64,000 nucleotides of DNA from CAZNXJ01 sp964577115 (GTDB lineage Bacteria > Planctomycetota > Planctomycetia > Pirellulales > Pirellulaceae), in assembly GCA_964577115.1 (NCBI GenBank), contig CAZNXJ010000020.1, positions 1 through 64,000 of the forward strand. Reading direction: 5' to 3'. Positions 21,997-29,862 of the stretch are shown in pieces. Each line of letters opens with the position of its first letter. The stretch's first letter is position 1. The notes under the pieces are model-generated. The model was not told where the DNA came from. It did no database searches and saw only the letters and a program-made list of their open reading frames with translations. Position numbers and translations under genes: made by a program.

Positions 21997-23466
21997 TCAT
22001 CGTCCGCTGGCTTCCTTGCCTTCTTGTTCCGACACTGCGGCCGAAGCCGCATCACCATTTTCGCTCGCCGTCTCCGACTCTGCCCCGTCCTCCGCCGGCG
22101 GGGCGGATTCCGCCTGCGAATCGGCTTCCGGAGACGAAGGTTCCGCCGCCGTGCTCGTATCCGCGGCACTCGCCGCAGCCGCATTCTCCTCAGCGGCATT
22201 TGTACCGGTATTTTCGGCTTCCGCCGAGTCCGCTTCATCCGCTTCGGCAGCGGCCTGTTCGGCCTTGGCACGCCGGTCTTCCTCGCGCTGCCGCCGCCGT
22301 TCTTCCGCCGCGGCCTGCTCGGCCTCGGCCGCGCGCTTCTCCGCCTGCTCGACGATCGCCTCGACCTGCTCGGCCGTCAGATTCCCCATGCTCATGAGGT
22401 CTTCCGGCTCGATAACCGACAAATCATCGTAGGACAAATAGCCCTGTTCAACTAGGCGCTGCGCAAGTTCTTCGTCAATCCCGTCAATTTCACTGAAGCC
22501 ACGCACCGCCCGCTCGATCTGCTGATCGAGCTCTTCCTCGGTCATGATTTCGATGTCCCACCCGCAGAGCTTGCTCGCGAGCCGGACGTTCTGACCCTTG
22601 CGGCCGATGGCCAGCGACAACTGATCCTCGCGTACCAGCACGATCGCGCGGCCAATCATATCACATAGCAGCACCTGATCGACCTCGGCCGGCTGTAGCG
22701 CATTGGTAATCAGAGCCTTGGCGTCGTCGTTCCAGCGCACGATGTCAATGCGTTCGTTCGCCAGCTCGTCGACAATGTTCTTGATGCGGTTACCGCGCAC
22801 CCCAACGCACGCGCCGACACAGTCGACACGTTGGTCCGTGCTGCTGACGGCGACCTTGCTGCGGTAACCGGGCTCGCGAGCGATCGCGCGGACCTGGATC
22901 ACGCCGTCTGCAATCTCCGGGATCTCTTGTTCGAACAGCCGCTGGACCAGCAGCGGACGGGTGCGGCTGAGCACCACGCGGACGCGGCTGCCTTGCGGCC
23001 GCACGTCACAAATCACCGCGCGCAGCCGCTCGTTCGGATGGTGCGATTCCCCCGGAATCTGCTCGCTACGCGGCAGAATACATTCGATGTTGCCGAGCGA
23101 CACGGTCGTCGCGTTGTGCTCGTTCCGCTGGACGATGCCGTTGACGAGCTGCCCGATCTGACCTTCGAACTCTTCGATCAGCGAGTCCCGTTCGGCTTCA
23201 CGGATCTTTTGAATAATGACCTGCTTGGCTGTCTGGGCCCCGATGCGGCCGATCATTTCTTCCGGATCGAGCGGCTGGCCATTGCAGAACGCCGTCACCG
23301 CGCCGGTATCCCGCGCAATACTGACGGAAATATCCGATTCCTCGCCGTATTGGCGTTTCGCCGCGGTCACCATCGCGGATTCAATCGCCTGGAAGACGAT
23401 CTCCGGATCAATGTTTTTCTCGCGATGCAGCGAGTCAACGATGCGAAGCAACTCGTTCGGATTCAT
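21997..23466 (-). CDS. nusA: Transcription termination/antitermination protein NusA
   Basis: NusA binds RNA polymerase and modulates pausing, termination and antitermination. The 489 residues include the N-terminal RNAP-binding domain (MNPNELLRIVDSLHREKNID), an S1 domain (LVNGIVQRNEHNATTVSLG), two KH domains (GVRGNRIKNIVDEL and IGRKGQNVRLASKL) and a helix-hairpin-helix acidic repeat region (residues about 335-375, GIDEELAQRLVEQGYLSYDD). The last 100 residues are a Glu/Ala-rich low-complexity tail. It heads the nusA-infB-rbfA block. rimP, usually directly upstream, is not present; instead there is a 509-base region with a promoter and an intrinsic terminator, so nusA may be controlled by attenuation. 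Confidence 0.95.
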   Translation of the reverse strand: MNPNELLRIVDSLHREKNIDPEIVFQAIESAMVTAAKRQYGEESDISVSIARDTGAVTAFCNGQPLDPEEMIGRIGAQTAKQVIIQKIREAERDSLIEEFEGQIGQLVNGIVQRNEHNATTVSLGNIECILPRSEQIPGESHHPNERLRAVICDVRPQGSRVRVVLSRTRPLLVQRLFEQEIPEIADGVIQVRAIAREPGYRSKVAVSSTDQRVDCVGACVGVRGNRIKNIVDELANERIDIVRWNDDAKALITNALQPAEVDQVLLCDMIGRAIVLVREDQLSLAIGRKGQNVRLASKLCGWDIEIMTEEELDQQIERAVRGFSEIDGIDEELAQRLVEQGYLSYDDLSVIEPEDLMSMGNLTAEQVEAIVEQAEKRAAEAEQAAAEERRRQREEDRRAKAEQAAAEADEADSAEAENTGTNAAEENAAAASAADTSTAAEPSSPEADSQAESAPPAEDGAESETASENGDAASAAVSEQEGKEASGR

Positions 23467-23586
23467 CTGTGCAACCGGTATTCGGGACGTGCTGGTGATC
23501 GGGAAGTGAGTGCGCGATGAGCGATCGAAATTTGGTGGTCTCCGCAGCCGTGACGCTTTCTGTTAGTGCCGGATACCAACAAAAAA

Positions 23587-23626
23587 TGCCGTCGGCTGGC
23601 GGACCTGCAGAGTCCTGCCGACGGCA
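23587..23626 (-). terminator. Intrinsic terminator upstream of nusA
   Basis: A perfect 10-bp inverted repeat (TGCCGTCGGC at 23587-23596 and its complement at 23617-23626) encloses an inner GGAC/GTCC stem. On the minus strand it is followed directly by six T residues (plus-strand AAAAAA at 23581-23586), the layout of a Rho-independent terminator. On the plus strand it is followed by ATCTATTTTCTT, so some bidirectional activity is possible. It lies about 120 bases before the nusA start and 350 bases after the TlpA-like gene. Confidence 0.75.
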
Positions 23627-23821
23627 ATCTATTTTCTTGCCGCGAGAGCCGCTCGAGCCGCTCGCCAACCGAGCAGTCCGAATCGACTCCGATCCGCTGA
23701 AAACAACCCTAAGTCGACACTAGCATTGTTCGTCTCTTGCCCGCGGGTGGCCAGGAGCGCCGACCGCCGGTTCTCAGTTGCTTCAAAGCCATTCAGCGAC
23801 AGGAACTTGCTGCAAATCAAT
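23587..23821 (-). ncRNA. Candidate 235-nt leader or small RNA between promoter and terminator upstream of nusA
   Basis: A sigma-70-like promoter at 23828-23856 would start RNA near 23821, and the intrinsic terminator at 23587-23626 would end it near 23581. The product would be about 235-240 nt. It could be a free small RNA or an attenuated nusA leader. A 63-codon frame starting with TTG at 23820 ends with TAG at 23629, just before the terminator stem, so a leader peptide is also possible; I recognise no protein family in it. No match to 6S, SRP or tmRNA motifs was seen. Confidence 0.4.
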
Positions 23822-23827
23822 CAAGAC

Positions 23828-23856
23828 AACATAGCGGCCGGAGGGGTTGCTGTCAA
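23828..23856 (-). promoter_or_regulatory. Sigma-70-type promoter (TTGACA-N17-TATGTT) facing nusA
   Basis: On the minus strand TTGACA (23856-23851) is followed after 17 bases by TATGTT (23833-23828), with predicted start near 23821. The -35 box is perfect and the spacing optimal. It points toward the terminator at 23587-23626 and nusA beyond it. Confidence 0.6.
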
Positions 23857-23902
23857 GTTTGACCGAGCCTTGCTCAGGCCGCCGAGACGTCGGCGAAGGC
23901 GG

Positions 23903-23939
23903 GGCGGGCGAGCGGCCCGGAGTGGGCCGGTCGCCCGCC
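23903..23939 (-). terminator. GC-rich hairpin after the TlpA-like gene
   Basis: GGCGGGCGA (23903-23911) pairs with TCGCCCGCC (23931-23939) around an inner GGCCC/GGGCC stem and a 5-base loop. It begins about 37 bases after the TlpA-like stop codon. There is no T-run on either side, so it may be a factor-assisted terminator or an mRNA 3' stabiliser rather than an intrinsic terminator. The promoter for the nusA leader starts 47 bases beyond it. Confidence 0.5.
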
Positions 23940-23975
23940 TTTGCGGGACTCCTTTTGCGTCTTGCGATGCCCACC

Positions 23976-25244
23976 TTAGGAAGCGTCGGCCGCTTCGGCT
24001 TCCGCTGCTTCGGCCTCAGGAGCCTGCCCGTCCGCTGCCGGCTCCTCGAGTAGCGCGAGGACAAGCCCTTCCAGGTATTCGTAGTCATGCGCCCCAACGA
24101 CCTTGGCGCGAACTTTCCCGGACCGATCGAGGAACAGCGTCGTCGGGAAGCCCTCTAGTTCGGGGACCTGTTCCAGCACCGCATCATCGACCAAAGCCGA
24201 CGGATAGTTCACATTGTGCTCGGCCAAGAACGTCCGTACGGTCTCGGCTTTCGCCTGGTCGTCGTCGCCATACTCGTAGCTCAGACCAAGCATCTGAAAG
24301 CCTTGTTCACCGTAGGTCTCCTGGAGCTTGATGAACGCCGGGATCTCGCGGACGCAGGGGCCGCACCAGGTTCCCCAGATGTCGACGATCACCACCTTGC
24401 CCTGGTGATCCGCCAGGTTCATCGGAGTTCCGTGGACGTCGGTCAGCGAGAAGTCGAACGGAAAGGGCTCGTTCGATTCCAGGACCTGGCGCGCTTCCGC
24501 GATCGCTTCGGCCTTCGCCGCGGCCTCGATTTCGTCCGCGGTTTTCCGCCAGTTTTCGAGCTGCTCGGCATAATCAGGCTCGGCGCGGACCGCCGCGAAC
24601 TCTTCGTCCTGTTCGATGGCTTCAAAGTCCGAAAAGCCTTGCTGTACCGCGCTATTCAGTGCCGCAAAGGCCTCCTGAGCATTGCCGCTGCGGGAATGTG
24701 TCGCCGCCTCGCGGTAGTAGATCTGCGCCATGACGGTGCGGGCCGGCTTTCGGTATTCCTTAGGAATCTCGATGTTCGCCTCGATCAGCTTATCGAGCAC
24801 CTCGGCGGCGCGCAAAATGGCTTCATCCGCTTTGGCCTGCCGGCCCTCCTCGGTGTGAATCTGCCCGACGACGGCCAGAGCGTTCGCGAATTGGACCTGT
24901 GCGAGCGCCTCCTGCGGATTCTCTTCCGCATCCTTGCTTGACTGACTGAAAACTTCGACCAGCTGCGGGATTTCGATGCCTTCGAGCAGCGGGTCCTGTG
25001 CCTGGGCCGAATTGGCTCGAGCACCGAGGGCGGCCTCGTCGGCAGCATCAACGGTCGCATCGGGCAACTGGTCGGGTGCCGAGTCTGCGGGATCGGCCAG
25101 CGGTGTAGGGTTCGCGGCGGTGTCCGCGGCCGGCTTGGCTACTGTTGCCGGTTCGGTGGACTCGTTGGCGACCTCGGATGGACGGCAACCATAGAGGCCG
25201 AATCCGGCGGCGACGATGGCGAACCATAGAGCTGTGCGTTTCAT
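23976..25244 (-). CDS. TlpA-type thioredoxin lipoprotein with N-terminal helical repeat region
   Basis: The 422-residue product has a lipoprotein signal (MKRTALWFAIVAAGFGLYG then Cys), an Ala/Pro/Asp-rich spacer, a TPR-like helical region (about 90-260) and a C-terminal TlpA/ResA thioredoxin domain. The domain opens with FDFSLTDVHGTPMNLADHQGKV and carries the redox motif WGTWCGPC near residue 295, then the cis-proline segment EGFPTTLFLD. It should be a periplasmic, lipid-anchored disulphide reductase, for example in cytochrome maturation. The C-terminus ends in a Glu/Ala tail. It stands alone between the ketosynthase-like gene and the nusA leader, 156 bases after the former, with two hairpins downstream. 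Confidence 0.85.
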   Translation of the reverse strand: MKRTALWFAIVAAGFGLYGCRPSEVANESTEPATVAKPAADTAANPTPLADPADSAPDQLPDATVDAADEAALGARANSAQAQDPLLEGIEIPQLVEVFSQSSKDAEENPQEALAQVQFANALAVVGQIHTEEGRQAKADEAILRAAEVLDKLIEANIEIPKEYRKPARTVMAQIYYREAATHSRSGNAQEAFAALNSAVQQGFSDFEAIEQDEEFAAVRAEPDYAEQLENWRKTADEIEAAAKAEAIAEARQVLESNEPFPFDFSLTDVHGTPMNLADHQGKVVIVDIWGTWCGPCVREIPAFIKLQETYGEQGFQMLGLSYEYGDDDQAKAETVRTFLAEHNVNYPSALVDDAVLEQVPELEGFPTTLFLDRSGKVRAKVVGAHDYEYLEGLVLALLEEPAADGQAPEAEAAEAEAADAS

Positions 25245-25400
25245 GGATGAATCCTTGTATGGCCGTGCGAGTGCGCGCGGGGGAGGGGGGCGGGCAGAGT
25301 TCCTTGTGCGTCGGTAAGACCTACTATCATTTCCGGCGAGAGGTGAGGGGCAACCCGGTCGGAGCCGCAGCCGCTCGCGGGATTGCCCGAAAAATCCACA

Positions 25401-26729
25401 TTAGGGACGCCGGACCGCGATCACAGCGGCCTGGCCCTGGGGAGTGAAGCTCAGGTTGAGGACTGTATCGCCGGCGGGTGTTTCAAAGTCGCGGACGACG
25501 TTCAGCGGGCATTCGGGGTCCGGCGTCTCATAGTTTAGTACGGGGGGTAGCTTGCCATGTTCGAGCGCCAGCAGGCTCGCGATTAGTTCCATGATCGCTC
25601 CGGCTGCCCCCACGTGCCCGGTATAGCTCTTCAGCGCCGTGACGGGCACCGAGTCCGGTCCGAAGATGCTCGCGATCGCCTGCGCCTCGGCTCGGTCCGC
25701 CGCGCGAGTCGAAAGGCCATGCGCGTGGACGTGGCCGACCTGGTCAGGAGCAAGGCCCGCGCAGCGTAGCGCCCCGCGAATGGCGTTCGTCACCGCGCCC
25801 TGTTCGCAACCGACGCCTTCGCGGGAAGTCACCGTCGAACTGGCGTAGCCGATGATTTCGCCGAGCACTCGGGCGCCGCGAGCTTGTGCGTGGTCGAGTG
25901 TTTCGAGTACCAGCGCGGCGGCGCCTTCGCCGAGCACCATGCCGGTGCGCCCCGCGTCAAACGGGCGGCTCAGCGTCGCCGGTTCCCCCGGATCGCGAGT
26001 GACGTCTTCTTGCTTGAGCACATGGATGGTGCGCAGTGAGTGGACGCGCGAGCCAGTCGCGCCGACGATCATGACGTCGGCCAGATCGCGCTGCATGATG
26101 CAGTAGGCTTCAGCCAGCGCGAGGTTCGCGGACGCCTCGCGGAGCGTAATCGAGTTGTTGGGGCCGCGCAGGTCGTTGAAGATGGCGATGTGGCTGGCCG
26201 GCATGTTCGGCAGGAATTTGAGCAGCCACAGAGGATCGACTTTGGGAAGCCCATCCCGAGCCCATCGCTCGAATTGGAATTGCCCGTCCGGGCCGAGGCA
26301 GTGGCGTACGCCCAGCGTCATTTCCTCGGGAACGGTGAGCAGATAGTCGGAGCCGTACGAGACGCCGGTCCGATCGGGATCGCGTCGCTCGGTAGTCAGG
26401 TCGGCGTCGTGCAGCGCCAGCTGCGCCGCGGCGACACCCATTTGGATCTCGCGGCACATGACCTTCAGCGCCTTTTTGACGCTACGCGTCGTCGCCTTGT
26501 CCAGCGGTCCAAAGTCCTGGACATCGCCCGTGAAATGCCACGCCTCGCCACCACAGCGGATCGGCAAGCTGTCTGCCGGTAAGCTCCGCAGCTCACGAAC
26601 GCCACTCTCCCGCCGCTCGATGGCTTCCCACAGAGCGGCTGGCGAATTGCCGAGCGGGCTGATGAGTCCCATCCCGGTGATAACGATCCGTCGATCGGAT
26701 GATGACTTCTCGGACGTAGGCATGATCAT
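25401..26729 (-). CDS. Beta-ketoacyl-ACP synthase family protein with active-site Cys replaced by Glu
   Basis: The protein (442 residues from the ATG at 26729; in-frame starts also at 26765 and 26723) is a full-length thiolase-fold ketosynthase: VITGMGLISPLG at the N-terminus, the histidine motifs VHAHGLSTRAADRAEA and LKSYTGHVGAAGA, and a terminal glycine-rich strand. Ungapped alignment with the FabF in this window puts its nucleophile segment TACASATNA on LREASANLA, so the Cys is Glu (codon at 26136-26138). Both histidines and the Lys remain. Chain-length factors and KSQ domains have Gln here and decarboxylate malonyl-ACP; a similar initiating or partner role is inferred, not shown. It lies downstream of fabF and a secreted protein gene. 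Confidence 0.82.
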   Translation of the reverse strand: MIMPTSEKSSSDRRIVITGMGLISPLGNSPAALWEAIERRESGVRELRSLPADSLPIRCGGEAWHFTGDVQDFGPLDKATTRSVKKALKVMCREIQMGVAAAQLALHDADLTTERRDPDRTGVSYGSDYLLTVPEEMTLGVRHCLGPDGQFQFERWARDGLPKVDPLWLLKFLPNMPASHIAIFNDLRGPNNSITLREASANLALAEAYCIMQRDLADVMIVGATGSRVHSLRTIHVLKQEDVTRDPGEPATLSRPFDAGRTGMVLGEGAAALVLETLDHAQARGARVLGEIIGYASSTVTSREGVGCEQGAVTNAIRGALRCAGLAPDQVGHVHAHGLSTRAADRAEAQAIASIFGPDSVPVTALKSYTGHVGAAGAIMELIASLLALEHGKLPPVLNYETPDPECPLNVVRDFETPAGDTVLNLSFTPQGQAAVIAVRRP

Positions 26730-27040
26730 CTCTGGTGCGGAGTCACTCGTATCGGCTGGGCCCAACCGACCAGTGGGCGCGCTCGTCCGGCAGTTCCGCG
26801 GCTCGGCGTAGCGGACGAGAGAGGATTCGTCGAATTACCCGCCGGCGGCTTGTGGTGCCGCTGGGGACGCAAGGCCTGAGGGCGACGGATGCTGGGAGGC
26901 GGCGAACGCTGGGCGAAGTTTATGGATTGAGCCGTTTCGATACAGCGCCGAATTGTAGCAGAACGCCAATGATCGCGGGAGGCGGAAGGAAGAGAGGATG
27001 GAGGCGGAAAGAGGAAGGAGGAAGGGGAAGTGAGAAGGGT
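26730..27040. other. Intergenic region upstream of ketosynthase-like gene, with polypurine tract
   Basis: The gap lies between two minus-strand genes. Plus-strand positions 26983-27035 are almost all purine (GGAAGGAAGAGAGGATGG and similar), so the minus-strand leader is pyrimidine-rich. A TACAAT box occurs on the minus strand at 26952-26957, but no -35 element accompanies it. No gene seen. Confidence 0.55.
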
Positions 27041-28129
27041 TTAGTAACGTCCGCTGGTGGAGGGGGCGGTGGCAGTGCGGGGGGTGTCGACGAGCGACTG
27101 GCTGGCTTTGCCCTTGCAATCGAGGATCAGCAAGGCGTCGGCGCGCGCGGGGGTGGGTGCAAGCGAAAACGGGATTCCCAGCGGTGCTGCTCGGTCGGCT
27201 CCCGGAGCGGCGACGACACCACACGAGAGTAAGAGTACGTCGTCGGCCGGCCAGCGGAACCGTTCGTGCAGACGCCAGCTCACCAGCTGCGGCACCTCGA
27301 TCTGATACCGCTGCGTCTGGCCGCTGCCGACTGGTAAATCGACCGACACCGGCACAAAACGCTCGACCTGGTCCACCTGGCACTTGATCACCGCATCGAC
27401 CGCATCACCGGCGCGGGACATGAGCGGGCTGAGTAGCACGTCGTAGCCCTCTTCGATCGTGCCCGGCTCGGGTTCATAACCGGGCCAGCCGTTCGCTCGA
27501 GGGCGGAGCGAGCGGATGTAGGTGCGGGGCTGGCGCTTGGCGAGCGAATGGGATTGGCCGTTGTGAATGACCAGGTTCGGCGCACTGTGCTCGCGAAAAT
27601 CCGTCCGCTTCCGGAGCTGAGCCAGCAGGAGGGCAGCGTTTTCTTTCGAGATCAGCCAGGCGTCCACGCCTGGCGATTGGACCGGGACGGGGCGGAGCAT
27701 CGGCAGTGCGCGAGCGCGCCAGTTCGGGCTACCGATCGTCACGAGCCGGACGCCGATCACATAGGACTCGGCGGAAGAATCGACGAGCCGATCGACGATG
27801 TCCTGAACGCGCTGTTGGATGGCCGGCACGTGATACACTCGCAACGTATCCTGCGAAGCGCTCATCAGCCCCAGCGGTTCGCCAAACCAAACCTCGGTGC
27901 CCGTTTCCCGAAGCACCCAGTCGACGACGGCTTGCTCAGGCTTCTCAACATTCTTAATGCGGCTCGTGTACGGCCGAATGTCGTACTCGCGCCACACCTG
28001 CCCGGCATGCGCCGGCAGGGAAGGAAGCTGGGTGGTCGCTGTCGTCGCCTGCGCCGATGCGCAGGGAGCCGTCCCCGATAGAGCCCCAAGAAACAGCAGG
28101 ACGCTTGTCAGACAAACGGCGGCTCGCAT
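27041..28129 (-). CDS. Secreted protein of unknown function, faintly secretin-like
   Basis: The 362-residue product has a signal peptide (MRAAVCLTSVLLFLGALSG, cleavage near CASA-QA). The mature N-terminal part (about 45-120, YDIRPYTSRIKNVEKPEQAVVDW and LRVYHVPAIQQRVQDIVDRL) resembles the short beta-alpha domains at the N-terminus of secretins, in which a statistic such as tyrosine-rich strands is followed by a helix that ends VDRL. I see no secretin pore domain, so it is not a secretin. The rest (about 125-330) looks like an all-beta domain. It begins 34 bases after fabF, so it is cotranscribed with fatty-acid genes, but a link in function is not apparent. Confidence 0.6.
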   Translation of the reverse strand: MRAAVCLTSVLLFLGALSGTAPCASAQATTATTQLPSLPAHAGQVWREYDIRPYTSRIKNVEKPEQAVVDWVLRETGTEVWFGEPLGLMSASQDTLRVYHVPAIQQRVQDIVDRLVDSSAESYVIGVRLVTIGSPNWRARALPMLRPVPVQSPGVDAWLISKENAALLLAQLRKRTDFREHSAPNLVIHNGQSHSLAKRQPRTYIRSLRPRANGWPGYEPEPGTIEEGYDVLLSPLMSRAGDAVDAVIKCQVDQVERFVPVSVDLPVGSGQTQRYQIEVPQLVSWRLHERFRWPADDVLLLSCGVVAAPGADRAAPLGIPFSLAPTPARADALLILDCKGKASQSLVDTPRTATAPSTSGRY

Positions 28130-28163
28130 ACGACAACTCCATTTGTCGTTCTCGTCTTGTAAT

Positions 28164-29414
28164 TCAGGCCTGCCCGTTCCTGTACTGGCCGATCACGACG
28201 GACGCATTGTGCCCGCCGAAGCCAAAGCTGTTGCTCATCGCGTAGCGGATTGTGCGCTCCCGTGGCTTATGGGGCGTGTAGTCGAGATCGCATTCGGGGT
28301 CCGGGTTGTCGAGATTGATCGTCGGCGGGACGATACCGGACGTCAGCGCCTTGACCGTGACGACCAGTTCGATGCCGCCGCTGGCTCCCAGCGAATGTCC
28401 GAGCTGGCTCTTGGTGCTCGAGATGCTCAGCGCTCGAGCGTGTTCGCCGAACACGTGCTTGATGGCCTGCGTTTCGGCTTTATCGCCAAGCGGCGTGCTG
28501 GTGCCGTGCGCGTTGATGTAGTCGATCTGTTCCGGCGACAGTCCGCCGTCGTGGAGGGCATTGGCCATGGCTCGCGCGGCGCCATAGCCGTGTTCGTCTG
28601 GCTGAGTGATATGGCCGGCGTCGCCGCTCGCCCCAAACCCCACGACCTCGCAGTAGATCCGGGCGCCGCGGGCCTTGGCGTGTTCGAGCTCTTCGAGCAC
28701 GAGAATGCCGGCGCCTTCGCTGAGCACAAAACCGTCGCGATCGATGTCGAACGGGCGGCTCGCCGCAGTCGGCGCATCATTGCGTTCCGAAAGGGCTTTC
28801 ATGTTTTGGAAGCCGCTGAGCCCCATTTGCGTGATCGCCGCTTCGGTACCGCCGGTGATCATCACGTCGGCATCGCCATACTGGATCGCCTTGAAGGCGT
28901 CCCCGATGGCGTTCGTCGCGCTGGCACAGGCCGTCGCGACCGTGTAATTGGGCCCGCGCAGTCCGTAGCGAATCGAGAGATTTCCGCCGGCCGCGTTCAG
29001 CATTAGTTTGGGAATCGTCAGCGCCGAGACGCGATCGGGGCCCTTGCTGAGCAGTCGCGAGACCTGCGTTTCGATCTCGGAAAGCCCACCGATGCCGGAC
29101 CCGAGGATCACGCCGCAGCGGAACGATTCCTCTTGCTGGAAGTCGAGGCCGGAATCGCGGACGGCGTCCGTGCCGGCGACCAGCGCGAACTGGGTGAAGC
29201 GGTCGAGCCGCTTCAGCTCCTTGCGGTCGATGTAATCGGCTGGATCCCAGTCGTAGATGTCGCCACCAAAGCGCACCTTGAACGGGGTGGGATCCAGGAT
29301 CCGCAAGTCATGTATGCCGCTCTCACCGGCCAGCAGCTTCTGCCAGAGCTCGTCGACGACGCACCCCAAGGAGGTGACGACTCCGAGCCCTGTAACGACG
29401 ACACGCCGCCTCAT
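28164..29414 (-). CDS. fabF: Beta-ketoacyl-ACP synthase II
   Basis: FabF condenses malonyl-ACP with acyl-ACP in fatty acid elongation in the cytosol. The 416 residues have the start RRRVVVTGLGVVTSLG, the nucleophile Cys163 in VATACASATNAIGDAF, the histidine motifs NAHGTSTPLGDKAET and TKSQLGHSLGASGG, and the terminal NSFGFGGHNASVV. All catalytic residues are present. The gene starts 23 bases downstream of acpP, the usual acpP-fabF arrangement. A second, Glu-substituted paralogue lies two genes downstream. Confidence 0.97.
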   Translation of the reverse strand: MRRRVVVTGLGVVTSLGCVVDELWQKLLAGESGIHDLRILDPTPFKVRFGGDIYDWDPADYIDRKELKRLDRFTQFALVAGTDAVRDSGLDFQQEESFRCGVILGSGIGGLSEIETQVSRLLSKGPDRVSALTIPKLMLNAAGGNLSIRYGLRGPNYTVATACASATNAIGDAFKAIQYGDADVMITGGTEAAITQMGLSGFQNMKALSERNDAPTAASRPFDIDRDGFVLSEGAGILVLEELEHAKARGARIYCEVVGFGASGDAGHITQPDEHGYGAARAMANALHDGGLSPEQIDYINAHGTSTPLGDKAETQAIKHVFGEHARALSISSTKSQLGHSLGASGGIELVVTVKALTSGIVPPTINLDNPDPECDLDYTPHKPRERTIRYAMSNSFGFGGHNASVVIGQYRNGQA

Positions 29415-29437
29415 TCTCTCGCTCGCGATACCTTGCT

Positions 29438-29677
29438 TTACGAAGTCTGGGCCTGCTCGATGAAATCGATCGCTTGCCCGACGGTCTGAATCTTCTCGGC
29501 CGCATCGTCCGGGATGTCAATGTCGAACTCTTCTTCGAGCTCCATGACCAATTCGACTTGATCGAGCGAATCGGCACCCAGATCGTTCACGAACGAGGTG
29601 TCGCGAGTCACTTTTTCCTTGTCGACCCCGAGCTGCTCGGCCACAATATCAATTACGCGTTCTTCTACAGACGCCAC
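29438..29677 (-). CDS. acpP: Acyl carrier protein
   Basis: ACP carries growing acyl chains on a 4'-phosphopantetheine. Starting with GTG at 29677 the product is 79 residues (E. coli 78) and begins VASVEERVIDIVAEQLG; the phosphopantetheine serine is Ser37 in GADSLDQVELVMELE. An in-frame TTG six codons upstream is also open, but the AAGGAG sequence sits at the right distance for the GTG. The protein is strongly acidic, as expected. It lies 185 bases after fabG and 23 bases before fabF. A possible own promoter is at 29803-29832. Confidence 0.95.
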   Translation of the reverse strand: MASVEERVIDIVAEQLGVDKEKVTRDTSFVNDLGADSLDQVELVMELEEEFDIDIPDDAAEKIQTVGQAIDFIEQAQTS

Positions 29678-29802
29678 CTTCACCGTCTCCTTCAAGAATC
29701 GAACCGGACGCGGTCAGGTTCCGGGGAACATCGACCCGCCGTCCGGCAGGGAAGATCAATTGGACGCTTTGCCGTCGGTACCGCTTCTCCGCGAGATCCC
29801 AG

Positions 29803-29832
29803 AAGATAGAGGAAATTCGCAAAACGGGTCAA
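29803..29832 (-). promoter_or_regulatory. Possible promoter for acpP-fabF (TTGACC-N18-TATCTT)
   Basis: On the minus strand TTGACC (29832-29827) and TATCTT (29808-29803) are separated by 18 bases in the fabG-acpP gap, which is longer (185 bases) than the neighbouring gaps. It would give a leader of about 120 nt. This would let acpP-fabF be made in excess over fabD-fabG. Moderate match only. Confidence 0.4.
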
Positions 29833-29862
29833 GGCAGGCCGAAGAGGCTTTTTACTGCCTAC

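Noticed and set aside
23641..23830. A tRNA, SRP RNA or 6S RNA in the nusA leader
   Set aside because: No cloverleaf arms or GTTCGAATC-type loop, and no SRP or 6S core motif; kept only as an unnamed candidate RNA.
25401..26729. The second ketosynthase as a decaying pseudogene
   Set aside because: The frame is intact over the full length, the other catalytic residues remain and there are no frameshifts or internal stops.
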